This document shows, in pieces, positions 34,432 through 45,697 of a stretch of 64,000 nucleotides of DNA. Position numbers and translations under genes: made by a program. The notes under the pieces were generated by a model that made no database searches, was not told where the DNA came from, and saw only the letters and a list, made by a program, of their open reading frames with translations. This DNA is from Capsicum annuum (taxonomy: Eukaryota; Streptophyta; Magnoliopsida; Solanales; Solanaceae). The stretch lies in the NCBI RefSeq assembly GCF_002878395.1, contig NW_025859999.1:592786-656785 (forward strand), read 5' to 3'. Numbering within the stretch: the first letter of the stretch is position 1; every line of letters starts with the position of its first letter.

Positions 34432-35859
34432 ATTTCATTTTGTTTCCAAGCTTGCAACTTTCTACAGATTCTGTTCATGATATGATGGTAGTATACATTC
34501 CTCTTTCTCATGTAGAAAATAGGACACTGCAAGTACTTGAAGGGGAACTACTGTCTCAGTATCCCTATTGCAACTTATGCCATGACCACTACTCCATTAG
34601 ATACACTTCTATGTAGATAGATGGCATTTTTTTCCTTGTTAATTTTCTATCCTAACAGATGTTCATATCTCTCTAAAGTAGATGTAACCAACTTCAAAGT
34701 ACCTAAATCTGCGTGACATAGAATGATTATTTCATCTGCAAATACAAGGTGATTGAGTTTTGGACTCCCTCTAGGCATCCTAAAGAGTCTAAAATCTTTG
34801 CTGATCATAAGTTTCTTTAAACTTCTTGATAAAACCTCTACTGCAATGACGAACCATGTAGATAATAGATCACCTTTTTAAGAACTCTAGTCGATTTGAA
34901 GAAACCTTTTGGCTATCTATTTAGCAGTATTGAGTACCAATTATTTGCTAGTAGCTTAAATACCATACCTGTCAGCTCTTTACAAAATCCTATTCTCCTC
35001 AGCACTTTGGTAAGAAACAACAATTCTACCCTATCATATGCCTTCATCATATCAACCTTTCTCACCATGTTAGGAGGCTTACCCCTCTTTTTAATTTCAA
35101 ATACTATTTTTTGGACCACCAAAATATTTTCAACTATACTTTTTCATTGGACAAAACCAGTTTGTTTTTTAGCACAATATGAGGAAGAATACCATTAATT
35201 CTTTTATGAATAATTCAAGAGAATATTTAATTCACAAAGTTACGATGAGATATCGGTCTAATATCTGGGAAGGTACTTACCACTAGCGTCTTTGGTACTA
35301 ATACCAAATTTTTATAATAAATAATAATTGGGAGATCATATCCTTAGAAAAAACCTATAATCATCTAGTGAAGGTCCTGTGAAATAATGCTCCATGCATA
35401 CTGGTAGAATGCACCTGTCATTCTATTTAGACCCCTGTACTATTTCTATTTAAACCCATTACTGCCACATGTACTTCCTCTAGTATTGGTATTTTCATCA
35501 ATTCCACATTAAGGGACTCTATAACTTAGTTTGGTAATTCAACTAGCATTGGAAATCTTCAACATCCTGTTATTTCTAAAATTGCTTCTTAAAGCATGCT
35601 TCTGCTGGCTCAGCTATGTCCTCCTGCTCTTCCAACCAGCTCCCCCCAGTATCTTTTATTCTTCGAATACTTAGCCTAGCTTATATTCCTTTAACAACAA
35701 TAAGAAAAAATTTAGTGTTCTTCTCTTTATCTTTAACCCATTTAAAACTAGCTTTCTGCCTCCAATAATGTTTTTCTCTTTTCAATTGGATTGCTAATTT
35801 TGCCTGTGCATATGAAAGCTTGGCTCTGGTTGTACCTAATGGTTGTTCTTCAAACTGAT
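34432..35859 (-). pseudogene. LINE reverse transcriptase (middle piece)
   Basis: 35681-35920 reads QPLGTTRAKLSYAQAKLAIQ and KHYWRQKASFKWVKDKEKNT, the linker between endonuclease and RT. 34913-35122 reads GKPPNMVRKVDMMKAYDRVE, RT motif A with the catalytic Asp in KVDM, followed by FLTKVLRRIGF and LLANNWYSILLNR. The expected ADD catalytic box lies near 34730 but is damaged. Near 34450-34530 KLQAWKQNE and a YMRKRN-type word precede the junction. Many stops; not functional. Confidence 0.8.
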
Positions 35860-38643
35860 TGTAACGCACCGAATCTGGTACACAAAATATTACATGTTGC
35901 TCATGACCCCGAAGGACCATAAGCTAACCCATGACTGATATCAATACCTATACACTGTATAATATACTGTATATATATATGTATACACTGTAAAAAAATG
36001 TAGAATAGAAGTTGTAAGGCCATAATGTTCAAACTGAATAGCTGATAAAACACAACATAAGTATGGAGTATCGTATACCCAACGTAACTTAAATATTGTT
36101 TGAACATACTATCGTCTAAAAGCCTTTAAACTATCTGAAAACTGTGGAATTGATTGGACATATCCCTAACTAACTCCGACTACTAAAATAACTAATTACT
36201 AAAATAATAAAATAACAAATCATATCATCCCCGAAGGATAAGGACCCACTACTGACTAACTGCTGATATCTGGAATATACTAATGCTCTAGAGCTCGTGT
36301 CTCTGAACCTATGGTATAAGACACCATAGGATAAATGCATCAGTACTTTGAATGTACTGGTATGCAAGTGAGGTAGGCTAAATTCAAAAGGATTCATATG
36401 CATGGACAACACTAAATACTTTAATGATATAAACGTGAGAATACATGCAAGAATATGTAACTGTAACTGAGATCGTGATAGGCTGAATACTATGTTCTGA
36501 CTATTGAGTCAACTAACAACATGGAGTTATAGACATCTAAGTTTACTGATGCTGGGATACTTAATACTAAGTTACTGATCCTACATTATGAATACTTGAA
36601 TAACTATATTTCGATAGTACTGATTATGAAAAACTAGTCTGGTTGACTATATTTGACAGTCCTTAAGCTGAATACTGATAACATAAGATTTGTATAACTA
36701 CTATAGAGATACTAAGCGACTGTATCTAACAGTCTATGTGTTGATAAAACTAGCTTAGTTCTGTACTGTACTGAGTGACTGTATCTGACAGTCATAAAAT
36801 CTGTAAAACATCAGAGTTCTATTATAGAGACTGAAATTAAGATGGTTAGAGGTAATCATCTAACCAACATGCCCTGAAACTGAACTGCCGGGGTCCAACC
36901 TTTAACTCCAGCTGGAAGGGTCTCAATATCATGCCACGAGTAAAGACAAGCTTTGAGGTAACCCTCTTTGATATGAAGCTCTAGCATCAACCCTCCCGTA
37001 GGAATAATCCCAAACAAGATTTATTAGTAGCCTTATGCATAGGGGTACATCTAAACCTATGCTGGCTACGTTGTTGTGGAATGTAGGGATTGATTCTAAG
37101 GATCACACCCTCCACTGAATAACAAGTGAGTCCCCATCCATAGGTTTACTTGGTGCTGAATCCTACTCACAACTAAATAGACACTGAACTGATTAACTGA
37201 ACTAAACTAATACTAATGGTATTTTTAGAGAGCTAAATTGAGTTCACTGGGTTCCATTGACTGATGGAATCCTACTAACACATGATGACTGACTGAGATC
37301 ACTGATATTTTTTACATTACTGAGATTACTGAATGTGATTGGACTGATACTGAGTTTACTGAGCTTTCCTCAGTCACATGACTGATTGAATTCTGCTGAT
37401 TATGGCTTGGCTGAGAGTATCATGAAAACATGACATGGCTCTAGGCACATAGCTAAATTATCGGGTACAAGTACCCCCAGGAATTGATAGAATGAAACTA
37501 ACAAGGCTTGACATTTTTGATCATATGACCAATCTCAACAATTCATAATTTCATAGTTGCGAATTTCATGAAGCACAAAATCATCATAATGTTGTACATG
37601 GATAGTAATGCGTATAAATATGGCATAATTTCATGCTTCTAATCTTATGAATATCCCATCAAGAAATCACAATGCATAGGTTTGGCATGGGAATCATCTT
37701 AATCAAATAGGTATAGCATAACTTAAGAGGCATGACATGATCTTGGCACATGGAAACTAAGTACTTGATCATCATTCATCATTGGAGCATATTATCAAAC
37801 ACCTTCCATGCAAAATTAGGGCATAGGTATGATTATCAATTTAATACAACATCGTTCCACAATTTAACTCAATTTAATGAATTTTAACCCTATACTTACA
37901 TGGTTTCATAAAAACATGATAAAGATACAATCTTTGAAATCAAACAACAATAACAACATGAACATAATCAATTCAAAAATAGAACATCATGACATATACT
38001 TTAAAATAGGGTTCTTGATGTTCATAGATGAAAGGAGTCCATGAATCAACGATGTGCATACCTTAGTTCTTTATTCTATGAAGATTGATGAAGACATTCT
38101 TGAATTTGAGAATCGGATTTGAATTCCCAGTTGAAAAACCTAGCTTGTTCTTTAGAGAAACAATATATTTTAGGTGAAATATATTTGAATCTTGTGTTAT
38201 TGGATTTATATAGGGGTGGAAAATTAACCCTTTTAACCTTTGGACGCATATTTTAATTCTATAAAAATTTCTCGATTTAGACCCATGACGCGACGTGGCG
38301 CTATTTCACCATGTCATTAGAATTTAAAACATCTAAATTTGAGCCTTGGTGCGATGCACCATAATCACGGAGGCTCACTGGATTTTGATGATTGCCTTTT
38401 TGGTTGGCTTCGCGACTCATTGATGGTTCAGGTGGCATACTGTCTTACTAAAATAGCTCTAATTCTTTGCTTAGCTATCGTATTTCACCAAATATAGTAT
38501 CGATGGAAAGCTTATTTAATTTACCACATTATAAAAGTTTAAATATTTAAAATACCACATGTATAAAAGTGGATTCATCTTTGAACTAAGTCTTTAACAT
38601 TTCTGGGATGATTTTAAGCTAGGTGGAAGTACGGGGTATTACA
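35860..38643 (-). mobile_element. Solo LTR of a Tekay-type element
   Basis: 2784 bp, from TGTAACGCACC to GGTATTACA on the plus strand. Inside, on the minus strand, is the conserved GGATTCAGCACC..CCATCC block (about 37125-37160) and the tail homologous to the chromovirus LTR end (35865-35945). It is flanked by a perfect duplication CTGAT at 35855-35859 and 38644-38648. A single LTR with matching flanks is the usual product of recombination between the two LTRs of a full element. Confidence 0.9.
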
Positions 38644-40363
38644 CTGATGCTCTCTTACCTTAATTACCTCTTCCAGTGTTGCATTCTCTTGGAAAATATT
38701 TCCAAATGTTTGCTTACTCCATTTGGTCAATGCAACTTTATTTTAAAGCTTTTGGTGAAATAGAATAAATGGATTCCCTTCACACTTAGTAGACCGATTC
38801 TCCATAATAACATCCATTCATTATTCTTCCTTTAGCCAAAATTTAAGAAATATAAAAGGTATGATCAATTGATCACTCGATTTTCTAATTTGCAACAACA
38901 TTGGAGTATGATCAGACCCACTCCTTACAAGATTTTCCAATTCCATAATTGGAAACACCTCCTGCAGTTTGTCATAAACCAAAACCTGATCCAACCTCTT
39001 AAAAATACACTCTTCATCTATTATTCTATTCCACCATAAGTTTACTTCTTTTGAAAGAACATTCCTCCAGGTTACACATGCTAATACAATGATTAAATTT
39101 GTCTGTCTTATCAACTGTGACTTGTAATCCCCCTACATCTCCTATCTCATTAAATTCTTTTCTACTACCCTATGTTTGATCCTAATTTCTCTCAATACTT
39201 GGCAACTCTTCTTTATCTACCAGTTATCCTTTTCCAAAGCTCTTTCTAACCCATTCTTTAGTACTCTCCTTGCGTTGCTTAGTGTTGGGTTTTTGTTGAT
39301 TCTCCTATTATTCTTGATTCAATACATCAAATGCATTTTATGTCTTGATCTTCTCTACCTTCTCATCTACCTCACCAACTATATGCCCATACTTTTCCCC
39401 TTTGTATTTGTTTCTTCTTTGTAACCATTGATTCTTATTGTTCTAATTTGCTGCATTTTTTTGTCCTTTCTCCTTCCCTTTTTCCTTATCCTTCTCATAT
39501 TCTTTGACCTCTCTTTGTTCTTAGATCTTCTTATATATCTATGGGCGAATTTTCCATCAAGAGGCTTCATCATGACCCTATAAGCAACACTCCTTTCAGT
39601 ACTTTGTCTTGTGGTCATACTGAATATTAATCCACTTTGACTTGATCACTCCACTTATATCATCTTCTTCATTGATCTTCACTCTATGTGGTAGTTTAGC
39701 CACAAGGTCCACTTTAATATTCACTTTTACACAACTTGTCCTTGTGTGGTTTTTGGTAGCCATGTCCACCATTAATGGTTTTCCAATTACAGATGAAATA
39801 GAAAAATTGCTTCTTTAGCAAAGAAGTTTTGTGGTAAATCTGCCATGGAGATACATGCAATTCCTATTATTTTTTGACATCTGGTTTAAACCATGGATCC
39901 CATTTGACGGTTCGCATTTGCAATACTTATCATTGAACCTAATATGATTGGCTATTATTTATAACAAGTGAACATAATCCTCAAGTTGATTAAACCTTAT
40001 CAAAATATGTCTTGAATCTATCACCCCGATTATACTTTCTCCTTTTATACCAAATTGAAGTGGGATAGGTTTTCGTAATGCGTTAACCTCCAATATTCCT
40101 TAAGAAAACCTACCAATGACTGGATATTATAAATTCTCTTTTACGATCTAGGATATTACTTCGGATGACCTCCATGGCATAGGTTGTTCCCTATGTATCA
40201 TTACGACAGGATTAGGAGGTACCTTTTTGTTTTCAAGCACGTAGGGTTTAGTCTCCAGCAAATCTGCATACTTCAGTGCCACACACTGCTGAGTCTCTCC
40301 TTCCAACATCTGATGGATCAGCTCCATAAGAATTATTAGCCATAGTTGTTGGAATTTAGTCAA
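38644..40363 (-). pseudogene. LINE ORF1 and part of endonuclease
   Basis: ORF1 (RNA-binding): VGKPLMVDMATKNHTRTSCV (39722-39781) and KVDLVAKLPHRVKI match the conserved DUF4283/zf-CCHC_4 region of plant LINE ORF1, followed by the KYDHKTK..ECCLQGHDE-type zinc knuckle near 39560-39610 and a lysine-rich tail. 38821-39114 is open and carries the end of the endonuclease: DEECIFKRLDQVLVYDKLQE then LVRSGSDHTPMLLQI, where SDH is the catalytic His motif. The N-terminal endonuclease is missing, since only about 150 bp separate the ORF1 tail and the endonuclease C-terminus. The 5' part of ORF1 is 40148-40363. Confidence 0.75.
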
Positions 40364-40377
40364 CGCTTTAAGTTGCT

Positions 40378-42383
40378 TGCATGTGTAGTACTTTGAGGAT
40401 GTACTGAGTATATGGGGATGAAATGCATAAATAAAACATTATCTCATCATAATAATATATAATACAATGCGTGCTAAATGTAAATGACTCACATAAGTAG
40501 GAATATCTGAAATTCTGAAATGTGTAGCAATGAAAAACAAAATGTACTTTATAAATCTTGTGAGCCATAACATTTAGTTTTAATAGTTGTACTTGTATTC
40601 TCCCTTTAAGTCATACTGTCTAAGTGCGGAAAGGACTCACTCTTTAAATCTAAAATCTGAAAACTTAAGTCTGTAGCTAATATCTTTCTGTAAGGAAAAA
40701 TATGAGTAAAACTTGTGAGCCTTCACAATTAGTTTTTTCCAAAAGTTTTATCTATAAATCTTTTTTTAAAAAGTGTTTACTATTAGGGAGATACTTTAAA
40801 ACTGTTATGAAAGATTTACTGTTAGGGAGGTTCTCTTAACCGACACATGCCATGTGAGCTACATCAAGTTCAACATCTTGAACACTTAAGGAGGTAGCCT
40901 CACGTTGGGGAGAGGTGTCATATCTTTCCAAGGAGTATAACCTAATCCATGTGATCGATCATAAGCTAAGTCTGTTATCCATATAAATGGGAATAATCTG
41001 AGTTTGTACCAATGTTGGCTATGTAGTTATGTGGAAGATAGGACACGCTAATCCCACACTTTCCGCTTGGTGCTAAATACTATTCCCTCTTAAATATGTA
41101 TGCTCAAACCATTGGAAATCCACTTTTAAAACTATCATAAGGATTTATAAGAAAACCAGTTATGCATTTATTTGAGTAAATATGAGTTTTATAAATTGTA
41201 ATAATCTATAGTGCATTCCGAAGCTAAACCAATGATCAAAAGAACAAAGCTTATTCTAAAAATTTAGAATAATCTGTTAATAAGTTGCTTAAAAGACCAT
41301 CTTTCCTGAAATAATAATATTAAATATTGCGAAAATAATCCATGCTTCAATCTCATGTAAAATCATCATAATAATCATTCTTATCAATGACAATATTGAT
41401 AAAACAACTTAAAATCTGAAAATTTCAGCAATATGCATGGAAAGATAAACATATTCATGTATTTCAACTTCTAAATCTTGGAAAGTCTCATAATCTTACA
41501 AATAATTCTAATGGGTATAAACCCTAACATAAATTTCATGGAAAATCATATGAATTGTAGTAAATTTGTAATTAAAGTAACATTTGGGGCACAAGGATGA
41601 GAAAATTATCCTTGTTCAAACCCCACATACCTTAATCGATTATCTTAGATGAAAAGCTTGAATCTTGGATTCCTATGATGCATTTGAGGATGAGTTCTTG
41701 GAGTTCTAGAATATCTTTTCTTGGGAATCCTCCATATAAAGCTTTCTTAGAGAATATACTGTGGAATTTGATTTCTTGGAGAAGGGTCTTTTGGTTTCTA
41801 GGGTTTTTTTTTTTTGAAGAGAATGGTGAATAATGAGCATAAAGTTTTTAGAATAAGCTTAATTCTTATGTTTGGACGGATTGGGGCCTTGGAAATTGAC
41901 CAAAATACCCTTTTAAACTTTAAGTTGGCCACTACAACATAGCACAATCACAGTGGCTCACTATAAAAGGACGAGTGGGAACTGGGCATTCTACACGACA
42001 TGGAGCTATTGCATTACCCTATAGTTTTTGCCATTTTGGCTATTGGCGCGATGCGCCACTATCGTGTTGAGCTACTGGAATTTGAAAATTAGGAATTTAG
42101 ACCTCTTCGCGATGCGCCAACATAGCTGAAGTCCTCTTTAATTGACAATTATGAAATTGTCCTTCACCGTAATGTGCTGGTTGGTCAGGTAGGACAAAAA
42201 CGTCACAACTACTTCACCGAGTGTCGGAATTGGGTGAATTTGGTATCAATGAAAAGCTTATTCAATTTCCCACATAATGAAAATTTAAAATTTTGAAAGT
42301 TTCAAATAGAATAAATATTATTCATTTTGGAAGCTATCTGTTAATATTTTATGATTAAGCTAGGAAAAGTACGAGGTATTCCA
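40378..42383 (-). repeat. LARD-like 3' LTR, truncated
   Basis: Matches 46166-48343. The last ~470 bp of the LTR (left side) are missing where it meets the LINE 5' end. It keeps the dyad TGGCGC-GAT-GCGCCA at 42044-42058. A decayed right end reads GGTATTCCA. Confidence 0.75.
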
Positions 42384-42707
42384 ATATCTCCTCCTTGGGA
42401 ACATTCATCCTTGAATGTGGCTAATTAAACTGAAATTATTGAGGAATCTAAGTCTATAAGATGTCATGCACAACTGAAATAAACTATGTGACTGAATCCC
42501 AACGTAGTGGGCTACTGAATTGATCTTTGAGTGCATGAACTTTCATGAAAAAATATATATGGCTGAGATCGAAGCGAGAGAGTCAACTTAGGAGTAACAA
42601 TTTCTTTAGGCTGGATTGGATTTCTTGAGACAAGAATGAGAGATTTATGACATGAAAACTTAGTGAAACTCAGGGTAGCACAATATCCACAATATCTCCC
42701 CCTTGGG
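42384..42707 (-). other. Two polypurine tracts 308 bp apart
   Basis: On the minus strand CCCAAGGAGGAGATAT (42384-42399) abuts the LTR, and CCCAAGGGGGAGATAT (42692-42707) lies further inside, each followed by TG. The bases beyond each tract are also alike for about 60 bp. This looks like a local duplication of the PPT region. Confidence 0.65.
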
Positions 42708-45529
42708 ATCATTTGTCCCCGAATAATACTGATTTGGTTGAAATACTAGGAAAAGACTGAGATTATACGTAGGATACTTATGAACTGAATCATGACTTAA
42801 TATCTAAATCTAAAACTTATGCATAATGTATATACATAAATGTCCATACTCACGAAATTTCAGGTAGTGAATTGAACTAATTTGGAAGTTGGAAAAAAAA
42901 ACTATAATGAGTTGTCTGTCTGACTAATAAACTGGATTGCAGGCTATATGAACTGGATCATACTGAATGCTCATACTCAGTTGGGGTATTTCTTCAACAC
43001 CTTTCTAAGAAACTTCTAATGCTAATAGGGAGTAAAAAACTTTGGGCATGATCTGAACAAAACATTTGAATAGTGATTTCTACATTGCTATAGATCTATA
43101 GCACAAAACATAAACTTATAAATCATACGTCAGGATAGAATTTCTAGGCCTTAATCAAAGCAACTTCTTACTTTTAATCTTAGCAACACTTCTCAAACAC
43201 ACCCTCACTATACTATTCCCCTCAAATACCATACACGCTTGATTAAACTTATAATTCTCATATGGGAATTGCTAAGTCCTTCTACAAAATCTAAACAAAA
43301 TTGAATCCTCTTATCAAGGTCAAGCCTAACTCGGAATTCGCAAGGAACTGCATATAACACCATAATTCTAGTCTGAACCACAAATTCAATACCCCAAGCA
43401 TTGTTATAACTACTCACTCTAGGATGATTCTCCTTATCCCTTTAACAGCAGAATTCAACCTCTTACTAGAAATTTACTAATGCAGCACATGCGTAATCTC
43501 TTAAATACTAACATAACATTCAAGCATATCTTCATAACCACATGCACTTCTAAGCAAATACCCATAAGAGCATCTTTGTCATATTCTGTAATACCTCTAT
43601 CAATAATAACTTCTCTGCATTATTCAATTCTTAGGAACACATGCATAAAATATTCTCAACTAACCAACTCATACACAAGAAAATAAACTTCACCTCAATT
43701 TTTTTTCAAACTTATAGACTTACATAAAACCAGCTTACAACAATCTTCCAAAACCTAACACATTTACTCTCTCCCATCTACACAAGTATTCATCATCACT
43801 ACCTTGACCAAAGGAAAGGTCACCTAAAAGTTGGAATACCCGGGCTTGAAACATAAAGGGATACTAAGAATAACTTGACACTTTACCGAAGCTTGAGGAA
43901 TATAGTATTCACGACATGGATTCATTAAAGAAATCTAATATGAGGACGTACATGATATAAATCTGAATTTCGCTGATCCTTAAGAGTTTTGGACGAGTAC
44001 TTAAACTGAACATACTGAAGGTCTAAATTTTGAGTTCATAACTTATGGAATATGATTCCAACTGCTGGATGAACAAGAACTCCTCTTATTAGTAACTAGG
44101 AGAGTACATAACTCTCTATTATACACATGAACATGAGCAATGGTGAAGGAACTAACACGTAAGGCATGTGTAGATAGTGGGATGACTAAAAACCAAATAC
44201 TAAAATAAGAATAGGTTGAGCTTCATCCTCATTTTTTGATGTTCTATAACATACTAGCATCACTTACTAAAATCCGAAAGTATGACTTTGGCATCATCTC
44301 CCCATAACTACTTAACTTAGCTATTAAGAACATCGCATATATATATATATATATAACTAGTCTCCTTCAACTTAGCAACTCAATGGTACTACTAATCACA
44401 CACAAAACATAGTAACCTTAGAAAATAATGCAACCCCATATCACCTTGGGCATACTTCTTTATCATTCCTACAACAACATACTTAATTATGAAAAAAATG
44501 CACTCAAACTCTTGCATACACTGTTCAAGCCTACTAGATTACTTCCTAGCATCACTAACCAAAAAATCATTTAATCCACTTTGATGACCATCAATTGTTC
44601 AAACTTAATGTCTAGTGCTAAACATACTGCAACAACCTAATCTCACATATAATTATCTGTTAGAAGCTATGAAATGAAACATCAACAAAAACTAGTCCAC
44701 TAGAGTCTCATAACAGTAATAATCGACCATAAACATATGGCCTATATTATTTACAATCAATTAAGACGTCCTCCCTCTACACATCATTATCATTTACACA
44801 GCTCTACATCTAAATTACTATCGTAGCTCTATAAGCATTTTGCTAAACTCCTTTTTGCAACTTGAAGGGAAGCCTAAATTAATAATACTAAACCACCAAA
44901 TACTTCATTAATATACTACACCTTTCAAAGACAATAATTTCCATCAATAACTCCTTCCGTGCTTCAAGAAAACAACAGTCCACCTTAAATAATAACTTCT
45001 TATCTTCCTTCCGCTAAACTAACACACAAGAATATATCACCTTAACATAACTCATTAAAATGCACAAGTTTATCTTTATACTTTCTATAATTCGACACTC
45101 TCACTTTTCTCGCTACTATTCTTTAATACCCATACTTCCAACTACAATAAGGCTCTACTATTGATAAATCATAACACTAAAGTTCATACTATCCCTCATA
45201 TGCAAACTCTATTCCATATTTAGGTTCATACTATCCCCTCTCATGAGCACTATCTATACTAAAGCAATAATGAGGAATCTGAATGAATATCTAAGTCTGT
45301 CTTAATTAAACAAATTATAAGGATGAGGACATAACTTTAAACTAGAGGGACTTAACACTCTAGGGAGCTCCTCTCAAGCCTATTTGCATAACTTCTGAAG
45401 ATTTTGCTAGGAAATTTGAAAGCATTATCTGGGGAGGAATTGGTACTTGCTAATTATGTTAGCTCAAGAATAACACATAAATGAGAAATTTTAAGGTAAC
45501 ACATGAATAAATAGAAGATTCTAAGAAAA
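42708..45529 (-). other. Non-coding interior of the LARD-like element
   Basis: AT-rich with no RT, integrase, protease or gag motif on either strand. The longest frames (43208-43417, 43480-43686) have no recognised domain. An (AT)n run lies at 44337-44355. Confidence 0.5.
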
Positions 45530-45697
45530 AAACTTTACTGTATGATCTAGACTAAGAAGGAAAGGAAAATTTTCTTAAATACCTTGTAGCCTCTCAAAGA
45601 AAACTACAAACGTCTCTGTACCATTCTACAAGACTCCACTGGACACGAATTTACTGACAACCTAGGACACTTGAATCTTGTTCTGTGATTCCAATTT
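45530..45697 (-). other. LARD-like PBS and leader
   Basis: On the minus strand TTGGAATCACAGAA (45681-45694) is a decayed initiator-Met PBS, followed by leader words shared with Tekay elements (gtgtcctagg, gagtcttgta, gaggctacaagg). Confidence 0.6.

Larger units (their letters stand above)
21931..40363 (-). mobile_element. LINE (L1-type), cut into three pieces
   Basis: A non-LTR retrotransposon of the plant L1/RTE-like group with ORF1, endonuclease, reverse transcriptase, zf-RVT and RNase H. Its parts run 5' to 3' on the minus strand at 40363-38644, 35859-34432 and 23789-21931. The joints are exact: a chromovirus duplicated ATTTC and a solo LTR duplicated CTGAT. About 5.0 kb of LINE remains. 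Both insertions are therefore younger than the LINE. Confidence 0.8.

Noticed and set aside
34896..35198. 100-codon plus-strand frame
   Set aside because: Antisense of the LINE RT motif A region.
44337..44355. (AT)n run as an origin or regulatory element
   Set aside because: An ordinary microsatellite in AT-rich non-coding DNA.
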